Shown here: in pieces, positions 51,165-59,478 of the stretch
How positions within the stretch are numbered: position 1 is the stretch's first letter
Layout of the letters: every line of letters starts with the position of its first letter
Source of the DNA: Variovorax sp. DXTD-1
Lineage (GTDB): Bacteria; Pseudomonadota; Gammaproteobacteria; Burkholderiales; Burkholderiaceae_C
Direction of reading: 5' to 3'
DNA length: 64,000 nt
Assembly: GCF_003984625.1 (NCBI RefSeq)
Contig: NZ_RWKH01000021.1
Location: forward strand, 44,009 to 108,008
Notes under the pieces: generated by a model
Told to the model about the DNA's origin: nothing
The model's database searches: none
What the model saw: only the letters and a program-made list of their open reading frames with translations
Program-made: the position numbers and the translations under genes

Positions 51165-52447
51165 GCGGGTCCGGGAACTACGCGCCGATTATGCGGGGGC
51201 GCCCAAAGGAAGTAGGTATACGACATAACGCAGCAGGCCAGGAAAACGGCCAAGGCCGCGCGGAAGGAGTCGACGGTGTCGAGCCCGGCGCGGGCAAACA
51301 GGTCGATCAGCAGGCCGATGCCCCACTGCACGACGAATACACCCGCAAAAACCACCAGGTTGTAGGCCGACAGCGCGCGCCCCGCGAGGGCGGGTGGCAG
51401 GGCAAGTGCCACGGCGGGCTGGGCCAGCGTGACCACCGTGGAAATGCACAGAAAGCAGATCCACGCGACGGTGCCCGCGGCGGGGCCAGCTATCAAAACA
51501 AGAGCAAGTGCGAGCATCGCGAGCGGCATGCCCCAAGTCAAAAGCCGGGTCGCCGGAATGCCGCGATGCGCGAGCCTTGGGTTGGTCACGCCCCAGAGCC
51601 AGTAGGTGGCCAGCAGCGCGATGCTGATCCAGAACAGGGCACCGGCCGCCTCTTGCGGCGTGTAGCCGGCCACGCGGGTGAGCCAGGGCACCACCCAAAG
51701 GGTCTGCATGGCGACGAAGCCGCCGTAGTTGAAGAAACCGACCGGCGCGAGCTTGCGGAAAAACGGGTCGCGCCACACGGCGGCGTATCCGCCTTGCGCC
51801 GATTCACTGCCGTTCCCCGCCGCCTTGCTTGGATCGGCGGCGCTCTCGCCATGCCAGGCGGGCGCAGCCCAGGCAATCAGCGCCATCGACACCACGATGC
51901 CCGCCGCCAGCAGCCAGAACAGCGGCCGCCAGCCCAGCAGCGGCATCAGCCAGTGCACCGGCAGCGTGGCGCCGACGAGGCCGAAGGAGCCCACCATCAG
52001 CATCCACGAGTTGCTGCGCAGCTGCATTGGCGGGGTCAGCCAGCGGCGGTAGCCGGTGAGCGGCGCCATCAGGCAGGCGCTCACGCCGACCCCGGTCAGC
52101 ACGCGCGCGGCGAGCAGCAGCGGGAAATTGGTCGCCGCGGAAAACAGCAGGCAGCCGATGACCGCGACGGCGAGGAAGCAGACGATCACCCGCTTGGGGC
52201 CGTGCCGGTCAAGCCAGGTGCCCATGGGAAGCTGCGTGAACGCAAACCCCAGGAAGTAGCCGCCGGCCAGCAGGCCGAGATCGCGCGACTCGAGTTCGAA
52301 CTCGGCGGTGAGCGTCGGCGAGAGCGTGGCGGTGATGGCACGCACCAGCGTCGAGAAAAAGTAGGCGACGGCAAAGGCCAGGAAAACGGTGGCAATCCGC
52401 CGCCGTCCGGCGAGCAGGCCGCCGTTCAGGGAGCTCGTGGCGTTCAC
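51161..52447 (-). CDS. MFS transporter
   Basis: A 428-residue protein with twelve hydrophobic segments. The loop 2-3 motif GTWLDRHGPKRV is the MFS signature, and RVLTGVGVSACLMAPLTGYRRWL marks the fourth and fifth helices. The start is GTG at 52447, overlapping the stop of the lipoprotein gene (GTGA). Translational coupling with EIIA, HPr and EI is unusual for an MFS gene. The substrate is unknown. Confidence 0.88.
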   Translation of the reverse strand: MNATSSLNGGLLAGRRRIATVFLAFAVAYFFSTLVRAITATLSPTLTAEFELESRDLGLLAGGYFLGFAFTQLPMGTWLDRHGPKRVIVCFLAVAVIGCLLFSAATNFPLLLAARVLTGVGVSACLMAPLTGYRRWLTPPMQLRSNSWMLMVGSFGLVGATLPVHWLMPLLGWRPLFWLLAAGIVVSMALIAWAAPAWHGESAADPSKAAGNGSESAQGGYAAVWRDPFFRKLAPVGFFNYGGFVAMQTLWVVPWLTRVAGYTPQEAAGALFWISIALLATYWLWGVTNPRLAHRGIPATRLLTWGMPLAMLALALVLIAGPAAGTVAWICFLCISTVVTLAQPAVALALPPALAGRALSAYNLVVFAGVFVVQWGIGLLIDLFARAGLDTVDSFRAALAVFLACCVMSYTYFLWAPPHNRRVVPGPA

Positions 52448-52989
52448 GGAAGACGCAGGCCGTCGAAAAAGGTCGTCGCCGCGTCGGGCGCGGTGGGCCG
52501 CCCAAGCACCGTGGCCTGGTAGAGCGAAACGCGGCCGTCTTTTTGCGATTGGGCAAACCAGAGGACGTGGACGGGGGCCGCGCCCTGCTGCGGGGGCTGG
52601 GCGTCGAGCCTTACCGGCGCGGGCGCCGCTGTGGCGCGTTTCAGTGTTGCTGGCGCTTCCGTCACCTGCGCATTGCCCAACTGGCTCCGGGTGGCCGCGC
52701 GCCATGCCGTGAGCCAGGTCTCGGCCTGCTCGGGACTGTCGGCGGATGCATGGGCAATGGCAAAGGTCGCGCCGCCCGCTTCGCAGCCTGCCATATCGAC
52801 CTGGACGGACTCGGCGCCAAGGGGCAAGGCGCGTTGGGCGCGATCTGGCTTGCAGGGCAGCAGCGCGACCAGGCCGGCATCGGCAATCGGCGTCTCGCGC
52901 CAATTGAAGGTCGGGCTGCAGGCGGCAAGCGCAACGGCGGCGGTGGCTGCAAACAGCGCAGGCCAGGGGCGGGGAACGGGCGACGGCAT
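52444..52989 (-). CDS. Hypothetical lipoprotein
   Basis: A 181-residue protein with a lipoprotein signal: LAAC, cysteine 24. The mature part has two further cysteines (LLPCKPDRAQ and AGCEAGG) and ends TTFFDGLRLP. I do not recognise the family. It is the first gene of the run MFS-EIIA-HPr-EI, joined to MFS by a four-base overlap. Confidence 0.72.
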   Translation of the reverse strand: MPSPVPRPWPALFAATAAVALAACSPTFNWRETPIADAGLVALLPCKPDRAQRALPLGAESVQVDMAGCEAGGATFAIAHASADSPEQAETWLTAWRAATRSQLGNAQVTEAPATLKRATAAPAPVRLDAQPPQQGAAPVHVLWFAQSQKDGRVSLYQATVLGRPTAPDAATTFFDGLRLP

Positions 52990-53079
52990 CGGAGAGCGAT
53001 TATCGAGCCGCCCGAGGCAAGCTCCAGCGCGATCGGCCCGGCGGAACTAAAATCGTGCCGCCCTCCTCTTTCAGTAGCC

Positions 53080-53577
53080 ATGAAAAAATACATCGCCGCC
53101 GCAGCAGTCGTCCTTGCAATGGCCGCCGGCGTGGGCGTGTACTTCGGCTCCGGCGCCACGGCGGCACCGGCATCGACCTTCGTGCTTCTGGACGGCAGCA
53201 AGAAGAGCACCGACGACCTGAAGGGCAAGGTCACCCTGGTCAACTTCTGGGCCACGAGTTGCGTGACCTGCGTGGCCGAGATGCCGAAGGTCATTGCGAC
53301 CTATGACAAATACAAGTCAAAGGGTTACGACACGCTGGCCGTGGCCATGAGCTACGACCCGCCGAGCTACGTCGTCAACTTTGCCGAAACGCGCAAGCTG
53401 CCGTTCAAGGTGGCCATCGACAACACCGGCAGCGTGGCGCAGGCCTGGGGGGACGTGAGGCTCACGCCCACCACCTACCTGGTCAACAAGAAGGGCGAAA
53501 TCGTGAAGCGCTATGTGGGCGAGCCCGATTTCGCCGAGCTCCACAAGCTGATCGAGAAACTGCTCGCGGAGGCCTGA
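53080..53577 (+). CDS. TlpA/ResA-like thiol-disulfide oxidoreductase
   Basis: A 165-residue exported thioredoxin-fold protein. A signal or anchor helix covers residues 5-22. The active site is C61-V-T-C64, preceded by VNFWATS, and the cis-proline loop is TPTTYLVNKKGEIVKRYVG. Such proteins reduce cysteine pairs in the periplasm, often for cytochrome c maturation. A weak TAAAAT lies 26 bases upstream. It converges with the cytochrome c' gene. Confidence 0.88.
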   Translation: MKKYIAAAAVVLAMAAGVGVYFGSGATAAPASTFVLLDGSKKSTDDLKGKVTLVNFWATSCVTCVAEMPKVIATYDKYKSKGYDTLAVAMSYDPPSYVVNFAETRKLPFKVAIDNTGSVAQAWGDVRLTPTTYLVNKKGEIVKRYVGEPDFAELHKLIEKLLAEA

Positions 53578-53580
53578 AGC

Positions 53581-54027
53581 TCACTGGTTGCGGAAGCTGT
53601 CGTGGCACGCCTTGCAGCTGCCGGCGGTGGCGCCGAACTGGGCCTTGAGCGCGTCGATATTGCCGGCCTTGGCGGCGACCGCCAGCTTTCCGGTTTCGGC
53701 AACCATCTTGTCCTGGTGTTCCTTGAACTTGGCGGTTTCCTTCCAGACCTCGGGCTTGCTCTTGCCGCCCTCGGTACCGGCGCCGAAGGCTGCCCAAGGC
53801 AGCTTGGCCATTTCGGCCACGATGTCGGCATTGGCCGCTGCGGCCGCCGCGTCGAACGGAACACGCCCATTGGCCATGGCGCCGATGCGGCTGAAATGCT
53901 GGCCCATCACGAACAGCGCGCTCTGGCGGTACTTGATGGCATCCTCAGGCTTTGCGAACTGGGCCGAGGCCGGCAGGGAAATCGCGGCGCAGACAGCGGC
54001 CAGCGCAAACGAAGCAAGTCGAATCAT
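53581..54027 (-). CDS. Cytochrome c'-type protein
   Basis: A 148-residue periplasmic cytochrome with a signal peptide (to about residue 22). The haem motif CKACH is at 138-142, close to the C-terminus as in the cytochrome c' class, preceded by a four-helix pattern with KYRQSALFVMGQHFSRI. The sixth coordination position is probably open, which allows NO or CO binding. The gene is convergent with the thioredoxin-like gene and divergent from the cytochrome b561 gene, which often accompanies it. Confidence 0.92.
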   Translation of the reverse strand: MIRLASFALAAVCAAISLPASAQFAKPEDAIKYRQSALFVMGQHFSRIGAMANGRVPFDAAAAAANADIVAEMAKLPWAAFGAGTEGGKSKPEVWKETAKFKEHQDKMVAETGKLAVAAKAGNIDALKAQFGATAGSCKACHDSFRNQ

Positions 54028-54183
54028 CGGGGGTCCTTGTAGTTGGTTCCGCGCCATCGAAAGCGGCGCCGCGCCGAGTGTAGGGGCGGCCTTGCCGCCT
54101 GCATAGCAACAACCCGATGCATGCGGCGGCCCAGACTTTGCTAATCTGCGCCTTCCGCAGTTTTTGCGCACTTTTCCTCTTCG

Positions 54184-54897
54184 ATGACCGACTCCTCCGT
54201 GGCCGCCATGCGTGCCGCAGCGCCTGACACCCCTGTGCGGGCGCGCATCTGGGATCTGCCAACGCGTGTTTTTCACTGGGCATTGAGCGGTGCAGTCATC
54301 GGCCTGATCGGCACCGGACTTGGCGGCGTCATGGAATGGCACTTCCGCCTGGGCTACGTTGTGCTCGCCCTGCTGATGTTTCGCCTGCTGTGGGGCTTCG
54401 TGGGCGGACGCTGGTCGCGCTTTGCCTCGTTCTTCTACGGGCCGGGGTCCGTCATCGCCTATCTTCGCGGGCGGGCCCATCCGGACCACGTGATCGGCCA
54501 CACACCGCTTGGCGCCCTCTCGGTCTTTGCCGTTCTCGCGGTGCTGGCTCTTCAGGTTGCCACCGGGCTGGTGGCGGACGATGAGATTTCCGCGGCAGGC
54601 CCGCTCACGCGCTTTGTGTCGGGCGAGATGGTGAGCCTTGCAACCGGCTGGCACAAGGCACAGGGAAAAACGATCGTGATCGCGCTGGTCAGCCTCCATG
54701 TGCTGGCGGTGCTGTTCTATGTGTTGGTCAAGCGGCATCGGCTGGTGCGGCCCATGGTGTCGGGCGACAAGCTGATCAGGCCGGCCGGCGGCCAGGTGGC
54801 ACCCAGCCGGGACGACGCCGCCTCCCGTGGGCTCGCGCTGGTTCTGTTCGCGGTGTGCGCGGGCGTGGCGTATTGGGTTGCATCGCTGCGCATATGA
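54184..54897 (+). CDS. Cytochrome b561-type membrane protein
   Basis: A 237-residue inner-membrane di-haem cytochrome. The start of the domain, RIWDLPTRVFHWAL, holds the first histidine (H31), followed by H53, H106, H157 and H172 as candidate haem ligands. Four core helices are predicted, with an added C-terminal helix near 215-235. It is paired divergently with the cytochrome c' gene, so it may deliver electrons to it; this is inference. The stop overlaps the acetyltransferase start by ATGA. Confidence 0.9.
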   Translation: MTDSSVAAMRAAAPDTPVRARIWDLPTRVFHWALSGAVIGLIGTGLGGVMEWHFRLGYVVLALLMFRLLWGFVGGRWSRFASFFYGPGSVIAYLRGRAHPDHVIGHTPLGALSVFAVLAVLALQVATGLVADDEISAAGPLTRFVSGEMVSLATGWHKAQGKTIVIALVSLHVLAVLFYVLVKRHRLVRPMVSGDKLIRPAGGQVAPSRDDAASRGLALVLFAVCAGVAYWVASLRI

Positions 54898-55481
54898 GCT
54901 TTTCGGTTTCACGCCCCCTGCCGCTGGCCGACACGCCGGCCGTCGTGCTCCTCGCGCCCGACGAAGCCGATGAGCTCGATGCGGCACGCGCGATCTTTCG
55001 CGACTACGCGGCTTCGCTGGGCATCGACCTGTGCTTCCAGAATTTCGAAGAAGAAGTTGCCACGCTTCCGGGCGATTACGCGGAGCCGCGCGGTGCACTG
55101 CTGCTGGCCCTGGTCGACGCGGCTCATATCAAGGAAGCGGCGGGACAACAGGCGCCCACTCTGATGCGCCCCAACGGAACGCTGGCGCACGTGGCCGGCT
55201 GCTGCGCCCTGCGCCCGCTCGACAATGCCGACTACGCGAATGCCGCCGAAATGAAGCGCCTGTTCGTGCGGCCCGGCTTTCGCGGACTGGGTGTCGGCCG
55301 CCAGTTGGCCGAAGCCATCTTGGACGCGGCGCGCGGCGCGGGTTATGCCTGCGTGCTGCTCGACACGCTGGACGATATGGAATCGGCCCGGGCGCTCTAT
55401 GAAGACCTGGGCTTCGAGGAAGTGCCGCCCTACTATCACAACCCGATTGCGGGCGCGCACTACCTCAAGGTCGATCTCTAG
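54894..55481 (+). CDS. GNAT-family N-acetyltransferase
   Basis: A 195-residue acetyltransferase. The acetyl-CoA-binding motif A is FVRPGFRGLGVGRQLAEAIL, followed by CVLLDTLDDMESARALYEDLGFEEVPPYY. The N-terminal segment DYAASLGIDLCFQNFEEE is typical of the small-molecule group. It is translationally coupled to the cytochrome b561 gene and ends four bases before the convergent peroxiredoxin gene. The substrate is not known. Confidence 0.9.
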   Translation: MSFSVSRPLPLADTPAVVLLAPDEADELDAARAIFRDYAASLGIDLCFQNFEEEVATLPGDYAEPRGALLLALVDAAHIKEAAGQQAPTLMRPNGTLAHVAGCCALRPLDNADYANAAEMKRLFVRPGFRGLGVGRQLAEAILDAARGAGYACVLLDTLDDMESARALYEDLGFEEVPPYYHNPIAGAHYLKVDL

Positions 55482-55485
55482 TTGC

Positions 55486-55992
55486 TCAGCCGCGGGCTTG
55501 CGCCAGCAGCGTCTCGGCGTTGCTGACCTCGAACTTGCCCGGCGCTTCAACGTTGAGCGCCGCGACCTTGCCATCCTTCACGAGCATCGAATAGCGGTTG
55601 CTGCGCAGGCCCATGCCGCGGGCGGTCAGGTCGAGCGTGAGGCCGGTCGCCTTGGCGAAATCGGCGCTGCCGTCGGCCAGCATGCGCACCTTGGTGCCGG
55701 TCTTCTGGTCCCGCGCCCAGGCGCCCATCACGAATGCGTCGTTCACGCTCACGCACCAGATCTCGTCCACGCCGGCGGCCTTGAAATCGTCGAAGTGCTG
55801 CACATAGCCGGGCACGTGCTTGGCCGAGCAGGTGGGCGTGAAGGCGCCCGGCAGCGCGAACAGCGCAATGGTCTTGCCGGCCGTGGCCTTGCTCACGTCC
55901 ACCGGGTTCGGGCCGATGCTGCAGCCTTCGCCCTCGACCTCGGAATATTCCTGCAGGGTTGCCGAAGGAAGGGTGTCGCCGACTTTGATCAT
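55486..55992 (-). CDS. Peroxiredoxin (Prx5 type)
   Basis: A 168-residue thiol peroxidase. The peroxidatic cysteine is C55 in PGAFTPTCS, and ARGMGLRSNRYSMLV has the conserved arginine. It is the Prx5/hybrid group, which uses glutathione or glutaredoxin as reductant. The N-terminus MIKVGDTLPSATL fits the family. It stands alone, convergent with the acetyltransferase gene. Confidence 0.93.
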   Translation of the reverse strand: MIKVGDTLPSATLQEYSEVEGEGCSIGPNPVDVSKATAGKTIALFALPGAFTPTCSAKHVPGYVQHFDDFKAAGVDEIWCVSVNDAFVMGAWARDQKTGTKVRMLADGSADFAKATGLTLDLTARGMGLRSNRYSMLVKDGKVAALNVEAPGKFEVSNAETLLAQARG

Positions 55993-56002
55993 CTAGATGC
56001 TC

Positions 56003-56037
56003 CTGAAAAAGAAAAACGGCCCACATTGTGGGCCGTT
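56003..56037 (-). terminator. Terminator of the S10 ribosomal operon
   Basis: An AAACGGCCCAC/GTGGGCCGTTT stem (56013-56037) is followed on the minus strand by a T-rich run. It lies about 50 bases after the rpsQ stop. Confidence 0.9.
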
Positions 56038-56087
56038 TCGGTTTGGGTTGCCTTCAAGAAGGCTTCCCGATGCAGATCAACCAGCGA

Positions 56088-56357
56088 TCAGACCAGCACG
56101 GCCTTCTCGACCAGACGGGTCACGACCCAGTTCTTGGTCTTCGAGATCGGACGGCTTTCCGTGATCTCGATGGTGTCGCCCAGCTTGTACTCGCCCTTTT
56201 CGTCATGGGCGTGGTACTTGCTCGTCTTGGCCACGATCTTGCCGTAGAGCTCGTGCTTCACACGGCGCTCAACCAGCACGGTCACGGTCTTGGCACGCTT
56301 GTCGCTGACCACCTTGCCGATCAAGGTGCGCTTGAGGGATTTTTTAGCTTCCGTCAT
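56088..56357 (-). CDS. rpsQ: 30S ribosomal protein S17
   Basis: An 89-residue primary 16S rRNA-binding protein with the OB fold. RTLIGKVVSDKRAKTVTVLVERRV is the conserved N-terminal part, and GDTIEITESRPISKTKNW the later one. The ATG at 56357, five bases after AAGGAG, is preferred to the GTG two codons upstream. It is the last gene before the terminator; rplN and later genes are not adjacent here. Confidence 0.97.
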   Translation of the reverse strand: MTEAKKSLKRTLIGKVVSDKRAKTVTVLVERRVKHELYGKIVAKTSKYHAHDEKGEYKLGDTIEITESRPISKTKNWVVTRLVEKAVLV

Positions 56358-56366
56358 GTTCACTCC

Positions 56367-56618
56367 TTACTTGGCGGCTTGGGTTTCTTGCTGCTTCTGA
56401 GCAAGAATGGTCTTGGCGCGCGCGATGTCGCGGCGCGTCACGCGCAGCGTCGAGGTGTTCGACAGCTGCTGCGTGGCTTTCTGCATGCGCAGACCGAAAT
56501 GGGCCTTCTGCAGGTCCTTGATTTCAGCTTGCAGGCCTGCGACGTCCTTCGTGCGCAGGGTTGCAGCCTTGGTCACCTTGGCCGGAGCCGCGGTTTCTTT
56601 TTTCTTACGTGTTGCCAT
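56367..56618 (-). CDS. rpmC: 50S ribosomal protein L29 (N-terminally extended)
   Basis: An 83-residue protein at the exit tunnel. The family core is DVAGLQAEIKDLQKAHFGLRMQKATQQLSNTSTLRVTRRDIARAKTIL. The first 20 or so residues (MATRKKKETAAPAKVTKAAT) are a basic Ala/Lys/Thr-rich extension not present in E. coli L29, which has 63 residues. Confidence 0.95.
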   Translation of the reverse strand: MATRKKKETAAPAKVTKAATLRTKDVAGLQAEIKDLQKAHFGLRMQKATQQLSNTSTLRVTRRDIARAKTILAQKQQETQAAK

Positions 56619-56631
56619 GGATGTTCTCCTC

Positions 56632-57048
56632 TCAGGCGCCGAGCTGGCGAGCGACGAACGTCGTACGCAGCGGAAGCTTGGCGGCGGCCAGGCGGAACGC
56701 TTCGCGGGCGAGTTCTTCGGGCACGCCGACGATCTCGAACACGATCTTGCCAGGCTGGATTTCAGCGACGTAGTACTCGGGGTTGCCCTTACCGTTACCC
56801 ATCCGCACTTCGGCGGGCTTGGTAGAGATCGGCTTGTCCGGGAACACGCGGATCCAGATACGGCCACCGCGCTTCACGTGACGCGAAATCGCGCGGCGAG
56901 CGGCTTCGATCTGGCGCGCCGTGAGGCGGCCGCGGTCGGTGCATTTGAGACCGAAGTCACCGAACGCAACCGAGTTACCCGTGGTTGCGATGCCGGTGTT
57001 GCGGCCCTTTTGTTCCTTGCGGAACTTTCTGCGTGCAGGTTGCAGCAT
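56632..57048 (-). CDS. rplP: 50S ribosomal protein L16
   Basis: A 138-residue protein near the A site of the 50S subunit. MLQPARRKFRKEQKGRN and GGRIWIRVFPDKPIS are the family marks, with the conserved arginine that is hydroxylated in some bacteria in the region RMGNGKGNPEYYVA. Standard position between rpsC and rpmC. Confidence 0.97.
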   Translation of the reverse strand: MLQPARRKFRKEQKGRNTGIATTGNSVAFGDFGLKCTDRGRLTARQIEAARRAISRHVKRGGRIWIRVFPDKPISTKPAEVRMGNGKGNPEYYVAEIQPGKIVFEIVGVPEELAREAFRLAAAKLPLRTTFVARQLGA

Positions 57049-57076
57049 TTTTAATACTCCGTAGTTCTAAGACCGA

Positions 57077-58003
57077 TCACTCGGTCTTGGCACCGTCAGC
57101 TGCTGCAGCTGGCGCGGCTTTGCGGACGCGCTTAACGGCGGGTTTCGAGTCTGCACCCGGAGCAGCGGGGGCTGCGCCAGTAGCTTCTGCGGGCTTGTCG
57201 CTGCCGTCGGCCGGTGCGGTGTTGCCACCGATCGGGCCACGGGCACCGGCGCGAGGGCCGGGACCACGACGGTCGCTACCCGGACGGTCGCCACCCGGGC
57301 GGCCATCACGGCGGGGACCACGCGGACGACGCTCTTCATCGGGACGCGGCGTTTCGACGGCCGGCAGGTCGTTACGACCCAGCGTGTCGCCCTTGTAGAC
57401 CCAGACCTTGACGCCGATGACGCCGTAGGTGGTCTTGGCTTCCGAGGTGCCGTAGTCGATGTCGGCGCGCAGCGTGTGGAGGGGCACGCGGCCTTCGCGA
57501 TACCACTCGGTACGAGCAATTTCGATGCCGTTCAGGCGGCCAGCCGACATGATCTTGATGCCTTGGGCACCCAGACGCATGGCGTTCTGCATGGCGCGCT
57601 TCATGGCGCGGCGGAACATGATCCGCTTTTCGAGCTGCTGCGTGATGCTGTCGGCGATCAGCTGGGCATCGATTTCGGGCTTGCGCACTTCTTCGATGTT
57701 CACTGCGACCGGCACGCCGAGCTGCTTGCCCAGTTCGCGCTTGAGGTTCTCGATGTCTTCGCCCTTCTTGCCGATCACGACGCCCGGACGAGCCGAGTAG
57801 ATCGTGATGCGTGCGTTCTTGGCGGGACGCTCGATCATGACGCGCGACACCGAAGCGTTCTTCAGCTTCTTCTTCAGGTATTCGCGAACCTTGATGTCTT
57901 CGGCCAGCATGCCCGCGAAATCGCGGTCGCTTGCGTACCAGCGGCTGGACCAGTTACGGGTAACCGCAAGGCGGAAGCCGGTCGGATGGATTTTCTGTCC
58001 CAT
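57077..58003 (-). CDS. rpsC: 30S ribosomal protein S3 (with long C-terminal tail)
   Basis: A 308-residue protein of the mRNA entry site. The KH domain has VVIGKKGEDIENLKREL, and the C-terminal S3 domain GRLNGIEIARTEWYREGRVPLHTLRADIDYG. After about residue 220 comes a tail of some 88 residues, first Arg/Gly/Pro-rich, then Ala/Pro/Lys-rich, not found in E. coli (233 residues). The ATG at 58003 begins MGQKIHPTGFR as in all S3 proteins. Confidence 0.96.
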   Translation of the reverse strand: MGQKIHPTGFRLAVTRNWSSRWYASDRDFAGMLAEDIKVREYLKKKLKNASVSRVMIERPAKNARITIYSARPGVVIGKKGEDIENLKRELGKQLGVPVAVNIEEVRKPEIDAQLIADSITQQLEKRIMFRRAMKRAMQNAMRLGAQGIKIMSAGRLNGIEIARTEWYREGRVPLHTLRADIDYGTSEAKTTYGVIGVKVWVYKGDTLGRNDLPAVETPRPDEERRPRGPRRDGRPGGDRPGSDRRGPGPRAGARGPIGGNTAPADGSDKPAEATGAAPAAPGADSKPAVKRVRKAAPAAAADGAKTE

Positions 58004-58020
58004 ATTTCTTCCAGGCGTTC

Positions 58021-58353
58021 TTAGTTGCCAACCGTCACGTACACGTGGCACGTGGGCTTGCTGATGCGGTTACCGCGACCCTTGGCTCGCGCGGTGAAGC
58101 GCTTGAGCGTTGCGCCCTGTTCGACGTAGATGGTCTTGACCTTCAGTTCGTCGATATCGGCGCCATCGTTGTGCTCGGCGTTGGCAATTGCCGACTCGAG
58201 CACCTTCTTGATGATCACAGCGGCTTTTTTCTGCGTGAATTGCAGAACGTTGAGCGCTTGATCAACCTTCTTGCCGCGGATCAGGTCAGCGACCAGACGG
58301 CCCTTGTCGACCGAGAGGCGGACACCGCGGAGGACTGCACGTGTTTCAGACAT
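58021..58353 (-). CDS. rplV: 50S ribosomal protein L22
   Basis: A 110-residue protein lining the exit tunnel. SVDKGRLVADLIRGKKVDQALNVL and the late RAKGRGNRISKPTCHV hairpin loop are conserved. Length matches the family. It lies between rpsS and rpsC. Confidence 0.97.
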   Translation of the reverse strand: MSETRAVLRGVRLSVDKGRLVADLIRGKKVDQALNVLQFTQKKAAVIIKKVLESAIANAEHNDGADIDELKVKTIYVEQGATLKRFTARAKGRGNRISKPTCHVYVTVGN

Positions 58354-58362
58354 GGTCGTTCC

Positions 58363-58641
58363 TTACTTCTTCTGGACTTTCTTGTCCGCGGGGTGCCCCT
58401 TGAACGTGCGCGTGAGCGCAAATTCGCCGAGCTTGTGGCCGACCATCTGATCGGTAATGTAGACAGGCACGTGCTGCTTGCCGTTGTGCACGGCAATGGT
58501 CAGGCCGATGAACTCGGGCAGAACCATCGAGCGGCGCGACCAGGTCTTGATCGGCTTCTTGTCCTTCGTCGTCACGGCCTTGTCGGCCTTGGCCACGAGG
58601 TGATGGTCAACAAACGGACCCTTTTTGAGAGAGCGAGTCAT
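58363..58641 (-). CDS. rpsS: 30S ribosomal protein S19
   Basis: A 92-residue 30S head protein. MTRSLKKGPFVDHHLV, TWSRRSMVLPEFIGLTIAVHNG and GHKLGEFALTRTFKGH are family signatures. Standard length and operon position between rplB and rplV. Confidence 0.97.
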   Translation of the reverse strand: MTRSLKKGPFVDHHLVAKADKAVTTKDKKPIKTWSRRSMVLPEFIGLTIAVHNGKQHVPVYITDQMVGHKLGEFALTRTFKGHPADKKVQKK

Positions 58642-58651
58642 TTGCTATCCC

Positions 58652-59476
58652 TTACTTCTTGCGGCGCGACACGATGAAGACCTGCGTGCGCTTGTTGTTA
58701 CGGGTACGGTAGCCCTTGGTCAGGTTGCCCCACGGGTCGACAGGATGGCGGCCTTCGCCGGTCTTGCCTTCGCCACCACCGTGCGGGTGGTCGACCGGGT
58801 TCATCACCACGCCGCGAACGGTCGGGCGAATACCCATGTGACGCTTCACACCGGCCTTGCCGAGTTGGCGCAGACTGTGCTCTTCGTTTGCGACTTCACC
58901 AATGGTGGCGCGGCATTCGATGTGGATGCGGCGCACCTCACCCGAACGCATGCGGACCTGGGCGTAGACGCCTTCGCGAGCCAGCAGCGTGGCCGACGTG
59001 CCGGCCGAACGCGCGATCTGCGCACCCTTGCCGGGCTGCAGTTCGATGCAGTGGATCGTCGAGCCGACCGGAATGTTGCGGATCGGCAGTGTGTTGCCGG
59101 CGCGGATCGGGGCTTCCGAACCGCTCAGCAGCGTTGCACCGGCTTCAAGACCGCGCGGGGCGATGATGTAGCGGCGCTCGCCGTCGGCGTAGCAGACCAG
59201 GGCAATGTGGGCGGTGCGGTTCGGGTCGTATTCGATGCGTTCGACCTTGGCCGGGATGCCGTCCTTGTTGCGCACGAAGTCGACAACGCGGTAGTGGTGC
59301 TTGGCACCGCCGCCACGATGACGGATCGTGATGTGGCCGTTGTTGTTGCGGCCGGCCTTCTGGAACTGGGGCTCCAGCAGAGGCGCGTGAGGAGCACCCT
59401 TGAACAGGTGGTCCCGCGAAATCTTCACCGCGCCGCGTTGGCCCGGCGAAGTGGGTTTCATCTTGATGACGGCCAT
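58652..59476 (-). CDS. rplB: 50S ribosomal protein L2
   Basis: A 274-residue protein near the peptidyl-transferase centre. The conserved histidine lies in VMNPVDHPHGGGEG, and IRHRGGGAKHHYRVVDF is the N-terminal signature. It ends TRNNKRTQVFIVSRRKK. Normal length. Confidence 0.97.
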   Translation of the reverse strand: MAVIKMKPTSPGQRGAVKISRDHLFKGAPHAPLLEPQFQKAGRNNNGHITIRHRGGGAKHHYRVVDFVRNKDGIPAKVERIEYDPNRTAHIALVCYADGERRYIIAPRGLEAGATLLSGSEAPIRAGNTLPIRNIPVGSTIHCIELQPGKGAQIARSAGTSATLLAREGVYAQVRMRSGEVRRIHIECRATIGEVANEEHSLRQLGKAGVKRHMGIRPTVRGVVMNPVDHPHGGGEGKTGEGRHPVDPWGNLTKGYRTRNNKRTQVFIVSRRKK

Positions 59477-59478
59477 GA

